Below are positions 6,130 to 12,329 of a stretch of DNA of 15,155 bases, piece by piece; the first letter of the stretch is position 1; every line of letters starts with the position of its first letter. The notes beneath the pieces were generated by a model that was given only the letters and a program-made list of their open reading frames with translations, was not told the origin of the DNA and did not search any database. The stretch is taken from the NCBI GenBank assembly GCA_964351195.1, contig CAYGNI010000046.1, positions 1 through 15,155 of the forward strand, written 5' to 3'. The stretch is from TMED27 sp964351195. GTDB lineage: Bacteria > Pseudomonadota > Alphaproteobacteria > Micavibrionales > Micavibrionaceae. Made by a program: the position numbers and the translations under genes.

Positions 6130-7179
6130 ATGAAAGAAAATGCATATAAAGACGCCGGTGTTGATATTGAAGCGGCCGCCGCATTGGTTGAGCGGATTAA
6201 GCCGCATATCAAGAAAACCAACAGATCCGGCGTGATGAGCGGTATTGGCGGATTTGGCGCTTTGTTTGATTTGAAAGAAACAGGGTATATTGATCCGATT
6301 TTGGTGTCGGGGACCGACGGTGTGGGGACGAAGATCAAGATTGCGATTGATTCGGGCGTGCATGACACGATCGGGATTGATGCGGTGGCGATGTGTGTGA
6401 ACGATGTAGTGGTACAAGGCGCGGAGCCTTTGTTCTTTTTGGATTATTTTGCCACTGGGAAGCTGGAGAATGATGTTGCCGAGGCAGTGATTGCCGGAGT
6501 TGCAAAGGGGTGTGAGCTGGCCGGATGTGCGTTAATTGGCGGGGAAACTGCCGAGATGCCGGGGCTTTATGCCGATGGGGATTATGATCTGGCCGGGTTT
6601 ACGGTTGGCGCAGTGGAGCGCGCGGATATGATTACGGGGGAGCGCATTGAGGATGGAGATGCGATTTTAGCACTGGCGTCCAGCGGGCTGCATTCAAACG
6701 GTTTTTCATTGGTGCGCAAGATTTTGAAGGATGTTCCTGATGGGCCCTATAGCGCGCAAGATTTGCTGGCGCCGACGCGGATTTACGTGAAGCAAATTTT
6801 GGAAGCCCTTAAGATTAAAGAGGAAAGCGGCGTGCCGGCAATACGCGGCATGGCGCATATTACGGGCGGCGGGCTTTTGGAGAATGTACCGCGGGTTATT
6901 CCGAACGATTTAGCGGCCGTTATTGATGTTACCGCATGGGAGTTGCCGCCGGTGTTCACATGGCTTAAGGAGGCTGGGAATTTGAAACCGAACGATTTGG
7001 CGACCACTTTGAACACCGGAATTGGCATGATTTTGGTGTGTCCTCAAGATTATAAAGACCAAATCTCTCAATGCTTTAAAGATCAAGGCGAAGCGGTTTA
7101 TGAGATTGGCGTAATACAAAAACGAAACGCGTCGGATCAAAATGTAATTTTGGAAAACCTGGATGATGCCTGGGGCTAA
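6130..7179 (+). CDS. purM: Phosphoribosylformylglycinamidine cyclo-ligase (AIR synthetase)
   Basis: A 349-residue ATP-dependent enzyme that closes the imidazole ring, turning FGAM into aminoimidazole ribotide in purine synthesis. The N-terminus YKDAGVDIEAAAALVERIKP is the family hallmark. The phosphate-binding loop VSGTDGVGTKIKIA follows, then DAVAMCVNDVVVQGAEPLFFLDYFATG, GCALIGGETAEMPGLY, LASSGLHSNGFSLVR and MAHITGGGLLENVPRV, all in order. The frame is open from 6031, with in-frame ATGs at 6106 and 6130. I choose 6130 because MKENAYKDAG matches the usual family start, and because 6106 directly abuts the inverted repeat. The last 17 bp overlap purN, indicating one operon. Confidence 0.95.
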   Translation: MKENAYKDAGVDIEAAAALVERIKPHIKKTNRSGVMSGIGGFGALFDLKETGYIDPILVSGTDGVGTKIKIAIDSGVHDTIGIDAVAMCVNDVVVQGAEPLFFLDYFATGKLENDVAEAVIAGVAKGCELAGCALIGGETAEMPGLYADGDYDLAGFTVGAVERADMITGERIEDGDAILALASSGLHSNGFSLVRKILKDVPDGPYSAQDLLAPTRIYVKQILEALKIKEESGVPAIRGMAHITGGGLLENVPRVIPNDLAAVIDVTAWELPPVFTWLKEAGNLKPNDLATTLNTGIGMILVCPQDYKDQISQCFKDQGEAVYEIGVIQKRNASDQNVILENLDDAWG

Positions 7180-7777
7180 TACCATCAAAATCGGTGTTTT
7201 GATTTCTGGAAGCGGAAGCAATCTGCAGGCGCTCATCGATGCTTGTGCGGAGCCAGATTATCCGGCCGAAATTGCGGTTGTGATTTCCAACCGTCCGGAT
7301 GCTTATGGGTTAGAGCGCGCGAAGGCGGTAGGGATCGATGCGGTTGTTGTTGATCACACGGATTATGAGGGCCGCGCGGCGTTTGATGCGGCCTTGGTAG
7401 AGGCGCTTAAGCCTTATGGCGTTGATCTGGTATGTCTTGCCGGGTTTATGCGGATTTTGACACCGGTCTTTATCAACGCATATGAGGGGAGGATTTTGAA
7501 CACGCACCCTGCCCTTTTGCCCAAACATGGCGGCAAGGGCATGTATGGCGGGCATGTGCACAAGGCCGTGCTGGCGGCGGGCGATGCGGAAAGCGGCGTG
7601 AGCATTCATAACGTGATTGTCGATGTGGATCAGGGGCCTGTAGTTCTGCAGCGCTCTGTGCCCGTTATGGAGGGCGATACGCCGGAAACGCTTGCAGCAC
7701 GGGTTTTGGAGCAGGAACATATTGCTTATCCGGAGGCGGTTAAGATCATGGCTGAAAAATTATTGAATTCCGGATAG
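7163..7777 (+). CDS. purN: Phosphoribosylglycinamide formyltransferase (GAR transformylase)
   Basis: A 204-residue folate-dependent enzyme that formylates glycinamide ribonucleotide using 10-formyltetrahydrofolate. The GAR phosphate loop GVLISGSGSNLQ is at 11-22. The catalytic triad is visible as N113 and H115 in ILNTHPALLP and D156 in VDQGPV; H149 (VSIHNV) also lies in this region. CLAGFMRIL at 91-99 is the usual core strand before the active site. The start overlaps the end of purM by 17 bp in another frame. Tandem ATGs at 7163 and 7166 are both possible and differ by one residue. This is the short, folate-type PurN, not the formate-using PurT. Confidence 0.96.
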   Translation: MMPGANTIKIGVLISGSGSNLQALIDACAEPDYPAEIAVVISNRPDAYGLERAKAVGIDAVVVDHTDYEGRAAFDAALVEALKPYGVDLVCLAGFMRILTPVFINAYEGRILNTHPALLPKHGGKGMYGGHVHKAVLAAGDAESGVSIHNVIVDVDQGPVVLQRSVPVMEGDTPETLAARVLEQEHIAYPEAVKIMAEKLLNSG

Positions 7778-7831
7778 GATTGATTACACTTGAGAACAGC
7801 CTTAAGATTATTACAAAAAAGGATTATAAAC

Positions 7832-7975
7832 ATGGCTTCAACCCCACCGACAGATGTCGATCCGGAACAATTAAAACATGCCCAGTATCTGTGGCATAAT
7901 TTTGGTGCAGCGGCCAAATGGGGTATTATTCTTGTTGTCTGCGTTATGGGCTTATTAGCCGTTGTTACGTTGTAG
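7832..7975 (+). CDS. aa3-type cytochrome c oxidase subunit IV-like microprotein
   Basis: A 47-residue protein with a short acidic N-terminus (MASTPPTDVDPEQLKHAQ), a YLWHNFGAAAKWG motif, and one C-terminal membrane helix (IILVVCVMGLLAVVTL). This layout fits the bacterial aa3-type oxidase subunit IV family, a tiny accessory subunit wrapped around the cytochrome c oxidase core in the inner membrane. The start at 7832 is chosen over an in-frame ATG at 7790 because it has a good AAAAAAGGA ribosome binding site about 9 nt upstream and gives the family's usual length. No other oxidase genes are present, so it stands alone after purN (54-bp gap). The family call rests on pattern similarity only. The alternative is an unrelated small membrane protein. 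Confidence 0.72.
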   Translation: MASTPPTDVDPEQLKHAQYLWHNFGAAAKWGIILVVCVMGLLAVVTL

Positions 7976-8129
7976 GGAAAACTCCCGCAAAGCCAGGCTA
8001 TTAGCCCTATAAACTTCACATAATCACCATAAGAAACTTTAACCTTTTTACGGCATAGTGTAGAGGCCAGTATTTGGCAGAAAACTGCGTAAAATTGGGT
8101 GTTTTGGTAGGGCCGTAGGTTTCTCCATC

Positions 8130-11100
8130 ATGCCCGTGTGGTTTAACAACAAAGGTCAGAGCCTGCTTCAGGCATATTTACAGTCTATGAAACATTGGAT
8201 GAGGTTACATCGTTTTGGCTTTATATTTGGCGCTGCGCTGTTCATGGCAGTTGGTGTTTTACTATGCGTGACGCCCTTTTCGCATGTGCATGCGCAGGTT
8301 ACGAAAACGGTGCGCGTGGAGCTTAAAGACGATGGGCAGAGGGTTTTCATTGGAAAAAGCGCTTTTGTGATTGCAGATCAAAGTCGCGTTTTAAATGAGC
8401 AGATCCTATGGGATCGATATGAGAAAAACCTACAAGGCAACACACAAACCTCGAATACTATGCATTCCGGGCTTCGCAGCAAACCAACATGGATGTTGTT
8501 TTCAGTGCGTAATATGTCTGACACTGAGGACTGGGTTTTGCATTTTGGAAATATTATGGACGGGCGGCATAGCTTGGCGCGAGTGCTGAAGGTCAGCAAT
8601 ATCACTAACGGTGACGTATTCATTGATTATGACCGAAATGATGAAACGGGGGGAGATAATGCGCTTAAACGCAGAGCGACGGGCGCCGGCATGTTTATTA
8701 CAATCCCTAAAGATACGATCCAATTCTTTGCCGTGTATCTTGAGACGGACGGCGTTTTTGTGAATAGCGTGGCGCCATCTTTGATGAGCGAGAGAGCGTT
8801 TTTAAACACTTTGCGCTTTGGCGAAATTGCCAGCAATTTCATGTATTTGTTCTTTTTGGGTGCAATTGGCTTTTTCATTGCGTTGAGTATTATAGAGCGC
8901 AGCACACGTTATGCGCTTTTTGGTCTGTATTTCCTGCTGACTGGGGGACTGTTCTTTGCGCTTAATCAGAGTTTTGTGAGTGTGGGGTTTGTATCCTCCA
9001 TTACTTTTGCGGGGCTTTTGGCGGGAATACTGATTTGTGGGTTATTTGCAACGCGCACGTTTTTGGAGCTCAGAGAAACGGACTTTTCCGAAAATACGAT
9101 TATCTTGTCTTGCAGCGGGCTATTGGTTTTTGGGTTTATGGCTTATGTCTTTTTGCAAAACCCAGAAGCCATTATCGATGATATTCTTTTATTTATCACT
9201 GTATTTACGGCGATTACGGCGATGGCGGGACTGGGGTTCGCGCAGGAGGGCAGAGGCAAGTATGGCGCGTCGCTTTTGGGGCTGAGCTGGGTTGTTTATT
9301 TCTTTGGGCTGGCGGCGTGCGGTTTTAGTGCGGCGGACTTACTGCCTTCACATTTTATACTGATTAATGCGTTTTGGTTTGCCGTCATCGGGCAGTTTGT
9401 CTGTATGGTGTTTGCCGTTTTGAACCGTAATGAGCAGGAAACGGCCTATAGGCGGCAGTTGGAATCGCGTGAAAAGCGCACGGAACGCTCTATTGCCAGG
9501 TTGCAGCAATCTAAGGAATCGGCTGACCAAGCGCGGCTCTTGCGGGTGATTGAGCGCGAACGCGAATTAATGGCGGAGTTGCGTGAGCGGGAGATGCAGC
9601 GCACAGCGGAGATGCGCCAAGCCAAGATGATGGCCGATGAGGCAAACGCCGCGAAATCTGCGTTTCTGGCGGTGGTATCGCATGAAATTCGCACCCCCAT
9701 GACCGGAATTATGGGGATGGTGAAGCTTTTGACCGATACGCAGATGAACAAGCAGCAGAACGAATATGTGCAAGCGATCCAGAATTCCGGTGACACGATG
9801 ATGGCGCTTTTGAACGATATTCTCGACTTTGAGAAAATCGAGAGCGGGAATATGGAGTTGGAGAGCATTGATTGTGAGCTGGACCGTTTGGTGCAGGGGA
9901 TTATTACGTTGATGTCCGGGCATGCGGCGGAGAAGAACATTTCGTTGGGTTCGCAGATTTCGGATGGGTTTCCATCGCATTTGATCGGCGATCCAACGCG
10001 GCTGCGTCAGGTTTTGCTGAACCTTGTAAACAACGCGATTAAGTTTACCGAACGCGGGGCAGTGCGGATTATTTTGAGCGCCAAGCCGACTCAGAGTGAA
10101 GGTGATGAAGAGGGGCGCCGAAAATATGAGGTAACGTTTAGCGTCGAGGATACGGGTATTGGGATTTCCGAAGAGGCACAGGCAAAGCTCTTTAGCCCGT
10201 TTTCACAAGCAGAGAATTCGACGTCGCGTAAATATGGCGGGACCGGATTGGGATTGGCGATTTGTAAACGCTTAGTTGAGGCCATGGGCGGGTCTATTGC
10301 GGTGGAGAGTGAGGAAGGACGCGGAAGCCGTTTCTATTTCACCTTAATTATGCGTGAAGGTAAGGATTCGATTGAGACCTCAGGCAAGGATATTCAAACC
10401 GCGCGCACCGAAGAAATACCGCAGAATTATCACGTGCCCAGCATGAACATTCTCATCGTTGAAGACAATGCGATGAACCGCAAAGTTCTTACGGCGTTTT
10501 TGAAGAAGGATAATCATACGGTAACCCCATCGGAAAGCGCTGAGCAGGCTATAGAAATTCTTTCCGAGGCCGGTGATTTTGATCTGATTTTTTGTGATGT
10601 GAATATGCCGGGGATGAGCGGGATTGAATTTACGAAGGCTTTGCGTGCGATGAATAATTCGGATACGGCAGCTATTCCTGTTATCGCGTTGACCGGTAAT
10701 GTACGCGATGAGGACATTCAGAGCTATTTTAAAGCTAATATGAATGGTTTTGTAGCCAAGCCGATCAATTCGGATGTTTTAAAAAAGGCGTTGTGGAAAG
10801 TACATAACGATAAGCTGGATACGCCGGTGTTTTTAGTCGGCGCTCAAGAGGCGGTCAAAAATGTTAAAATAACGGACCAAAAGCCGCATAAGCCGATTTC
10901 TATGCAGCGCCCAGATGCGCGTGAATATGCACCGATTCAAAAATTCCTGGTTGATAAAGACCAAAAGCCGGGTATGGATGCTGCTGAAGCTGAAAGTCAA
11001 ACGAAAGAAAAAACCGTAAGCGTTGATGGCGTCGTTCAGTTGGATAAGGACAAAACTAAAAATATCGTGGATGTGGAGATGATGGAGAATTTGAAGTCCA

Positions 11101-11384
11101 GTTTGGGGGACAAAGCCTATGGGGAGCTGTTAGAGGGTTTTTGGGAGAAAGCGGAGGAGTTGGCCCAGACTTTAGGCGCACTTAAAGACAGTGAGGATTT
11201 TGAAGCTGTGTTTGAGCGTGCGCATGAGCTTAAGGGGATGGCGGCAAATTTCGGGTTTACGGGGTTGGCGGCCGCTTCCAAAAACATAGAGAAAGCCGCG
11301 CACGATAAGAATGCGGGCGCATGCCGCGTTGCGATTGATAGTCTGGAAGGTGTACATGCGGCATCCCGTAAGGCCACCTCATAA
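8130..11384 (+). CDS. Hybrid sensor histidine kinase: 7TMR-DISM input, HisKA, HATPase, REC, HPt
   Basis: A 1084-residue membrane kinase with a full phosphorelay. A signal-anchor segment lies at about 30-50 (FIFGAALFMAVGVLLCV, then HVHAQ). A periplasmic sensing domain of the 7TMR-DISM type spans about 57-225 (WMLFSVRNMS, WVLHFGNIMDG, FFAVYLETDG). Seven membrane helices cover about 232-430, and a charged coiled coil covers about 433-505. HisKA has SHEIRTP with H518. The ATPase has the N box around N635, G1 DTGIGI at 674-679, F box around 688-692, and G2 GGTGLGLA at 703-710. The receiver has acidic E778/D779, phosphoacceptor D823, T855 and K877. After a charged linker of about 90 residues, the HPt carries H1032 in AHELKG. 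No separate response regulator is adjacent. The start is uncertain: 8130 has a modest GTAGG site, while 8187 and 8199 give a tighter signal sequence. Confidence 0.93.
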   Translation: MPVWFNNKGQSLLQAYLQSMKHWMRLHRFGFIFGAALFMAVGVLLCVTPFSHVHAQVTKTVRVELKDDGQRVFIGKSAFVIADQSRVLNEQILWDRYEKNLQGNTQTSNTMHSGLRSKPTWMLFSVRNMSDTEDWVLHFGNIMDGRHSLARVLKVSNITNGDVFIDYDRNDETGGDNALKRRATGAGMFITIPKDTIQFFAVYLETDGVFVNSVAPSLMSERAFLNTLRFGEIASNFMYLFFLGAIGFFIALSIIERSTRYALFGLYFLLTGGLFFALNQSFVSVGFVSSITFAGLLAGILICGLFATRTFLELRETDFSENTIILSCSGLLVFGFMAYVFLQNPEAIIDDILLFITVFTAITAMAGLGFAQEGRGKYGASLLGLSWVVYFFGLAACGFSAADLLPSHFILINAFWFAVIGQFVCMVFAVLNRNEQETAYRRQLESREKRTERSIARLQQSKESADQARLLRVIERERELMAELREREMQRTAEMRQAKMMADEANAAKSAFLAVVSHEIRTPMTGIMGMVKLLTDTQMNKQQNEYVQAIQNSGDTMMALLNDILDFEKIESGNMELESIDCELDRLVQGIITLMSGHAAEKNISLGSQISDGFPSHLIGDPTRLRQVLLNLVNNAIKFTERGAVRIILSAKPTQSEGDEEGRRKYEVTFSVEDTGIGISEEAQAKLFSPFSQAENSTSRKYGGTGLGLAICKRLVEAMGGSIAVESEEGRGSRFYFTLIMREGKDSIETSGKDIQTARTEEIPQNYHVPSMNILIVEDNAMNRKVLTAFLKKDNHTVTPSESAEQAIEILSEAGDFDLIFCDVNMPGMSGIEFTKALRAMNNSDTAAIPVIALTGNVRDEDIQSYFKANMNGFVAKPINSDVLKKALWKVHNDKLDTPVFLVGAQEAVKNVKITDQKPHKPISMQRPDAREYAPIQKFLVDKDQKPGMDAAEAESQTKEKTVSVDGVVQLDKDKTKNIVDVEMMENLKSSLGDKAYGELLEGFWEKAEELAQTLGALKDSEDFEAVFERAHELKGMAANFGFTGLAAASKNIEKAAHDKNAGACRVAIDSLEGVHAASRKATS

Positions 11385-11402
11385 TGTCTTTTAGTGTAAG
11401 CG

Positions 11403-11822
11403 TTAGCCTACGATCTCTTCGGCATCGAAGAAATATTTGATTTCGATATCTGCGTTCTCGAGGCTGTCGGAGCCATGAACCGAGTTTTCACCAATTGAAA
11501 GTGCGTATTCCTTACGGATTGTACCGGCATCGGCCTCTTCGGGGTTTGTTGCACCCATAACCTCGCGGTTCTTGGCCACAGCGTTCTCGCCTTCCAGGAC
11601 TTGGACCACAACGGGTTCAGAGGACATGAAGTCCACCAACTCACCGAAAAACGGGCGTTCTTTGTGAACAGCGTAGAAGCCCTCGGCCTGCTCGCGGGTC
11701 ATGTGAATGCGCTTTTGTGCGACGATGCGAAGGCCCGCTTCTTCAAGCTTAGCGTTAATCGCGCCCGTCAAATTGCGGCGCGTGGCGTCTGGTTTTAGAA
11801 TCGAGAATGTGCGTTCGGTCAT
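11403..11822 (-). CDS. ndk: Nucleoside diphosphate kinase
   Basis: A 139-residue enzyme that passes the gamma phosphate of ATP to other nucleoside diphosphates through a phosphohistidine, balancing nucleotide pools. TFSILKPDA at 5-13 contains the conserved Lys10. RPFFGELVDFM at 56-66 and EGENAVAKNREVMGATNP are typical. The active-site motif NSVHGSDS at 113-120 contains the phosphorylated His116. Length and all family blocks are normal. An AGAGGAC ribosome binding site lies just upstream of the ATG. It is convergent with the sensor kinase (18-bp gap). A good minus-strand promoter (TTGAAA, 17-bp spacer, TATAAC) sits 123 bp upstream, so the transcript would carry a leader of about 115 nt containing an 84-nt cloverleaf palindrome. 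Confidence 0.97.
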   Translation of the reverse strand: MTERTFSILKPDATRRNLTGAINAKLEEAGLRIVAQKRIHMTREQAEGFYAVHKERPFFGELVDFMSSEPVVVQVLEGENAVAKNREVMGATNPEEADAGTIRKEYALSIGENSVHGSDSLENADIEIKYFFDAEEIVG

Positions 11823-11841
11823 GGCGTTTTGTCCTCTGATT

Positions 11842-11925
11842 TGTCATCCTGAAGACCTTATAGGTCTGAAGGATCTTGTCTGTTTAGGTGAAGAGATCCA
11901 TCAGCGCGAGCGCTTCAGGATGACA
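11842..11925. repeat. 84-bp cloverleaf-shaped palindromic element in the ndk leader
   Basis: The outer arms TGTCATCCTGAAG (11842-11854) and CTTCAGGATGACA (11913-11925) are perfect 13-bp complements. Inside are three further stems in order. The first is GACCT TAT AGGTC (11854-11866). The second is TGAAGGATCT (11867-11876) with AGATCCATCA (11894-11903), 9 of 10 paired with a 17-nt loop. The third is GCGC GA GCGC (11904-11913). One end base on each side is shared between the outer stem and an adjacent arm. The fold is therefore a four-way junction on either strand. It begins 5 bp upstream of the ndk ribosome binding site. It resembles GTCATCCTGA-type dispersed repeats I recall from other genomes; that is memory, not a search result. 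Confidence 0.8.
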
Positions 11926-11944
11926 TTTCTTTAATTGTGCGGCG

Positions 11945-11973
11945 GTTATATAGGGTAAAAAAAAGACTTTCAA
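11945..11973 (-). promoter_or_regulatory. Probable sigma-70-type promoter of ndk
   Basis: On the minus strand, TTGAAA (11973-11968) is followed after exactly 17 nt by TATAAC (11950-11945). Transcription would begin near 11938, giving a leader of about 115 nt before the ndk ATG at 11822 that contains the complete cloverleaf element. The boxes match the usual consensus at 4 to 5 of 6 positions each. No start site has been measured. Confidence 0.55.
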
Positions 11974-11999
11974 CCTTTAAAAAATTGTCATAATATAAA
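11968..11999 (+). promoter_or_regulatory. Possible promoter of the 108-residue gene, implying a leaderless mRNA
   Basis: CATAAT at 11989-11994 and TATAAA at 11994-11999 are each one base from the -10 consensus and lie only 3 to 8 bp before the ATG at 12003. There is no Shine-Dalgarno sequence upstream. If either box is used, transcription would start at or within a few bases of the start codon. The -35 side is poor (TTTCAA at 11968-11973, the complement of the ndk -35 box), so this call is tentative. Confidence 0.35.
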
Positions 12000-12002
12000 T
12001 GC

Positions 12003-12329
12003 ATGCGTACTAATTTAAACTTGCTTGATGTCTGTATTGAAATTGATGGCGATATTATTCGGGAAGAAGGTGGGGAAGTTTTGCCTAATCTTCCTGACCC
12101 TGATCTCGCCTATTCGCCAGAGGAGATTTTCGCCACATTCTATGGCTATGGTCAAGAAGGGCGTATTGTCACTGAAATTCATAGTATCGCTGCGATTATG
12201 AACTCTTTAGCAATTGGAAAAACAGAGCCTCACCAACTTGAAGCTTTTATAAATGCGCTCGAAAAGGCTGCTGAGTACATAGAAGCTCCAGCTAACCCTG
12301 AAGAAGTGATGTCTCTATTGTTTGAGTAG
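12003..12329 (+). CDS. Unrecognised 108-residue acidic protein
   Basis: I do not recognise this protein. It is strongly acidic and soluble in appearance, with no signal peptide or membrane segment. The first 45 residues (MRTNLNLLDVCIEIDGDIIR, then PNLPDPDLAYSPEEIFATF) look like short strands and a proline-rich turn. Residues 55-108 look helical (VTEIHSIAAIMNSLAIGKTE, then an LEAFINALEKAAEYIEAP helix). Reasons to believe it is real: it fills a gap that would otherwise be empty, its composition is protein-like, and AT-rich promoter-like sequence sits right at its start. Its base composition is visibly more AT-rich than neighbouring genes, which could mean recent arrival. Its last 38 bp overlap the end of alaS on the other strand. 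No ribosome binding site is present. Confidence 0.65.
   Translation: MRTNLNLLDVCIEIDGDIIREEGGEVLPNLPDPDLAYSPEEIFATFYGYGQEGRIVTEIHSIAAIMNSLAIGKTEPHQLEAFINALEKAAEYIEAPANPEEVMSLLFE

Noticed and set aside
6052..6417. Upstream extension of the DUF2066 protein to 566 residues
   Set aside because: The extra 122 residues have a His/Arg/Asn-rich shadow-frame composition, overlap purM on the other strand, and would place the clear signal peptide in the middle of the protein.
8066..8088. Two overlapping 4-bp stems (GCCA/TGGC and GCAG/CTGC) upstream of the sensor kinase
   Set aside because: Stems this short are expected by chance, and no convincing promoter or conserved operator surrounds them. I see nothing else supportable in 7976-8129.
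11842..11925. A tRNA gene suggested by the cloverleaf fold
   Set aside because: The outer stem is 13 bp rather than 7, the T-loop and D-loop consensus bases are missing, and the arm sizes do not fit a tRNA.
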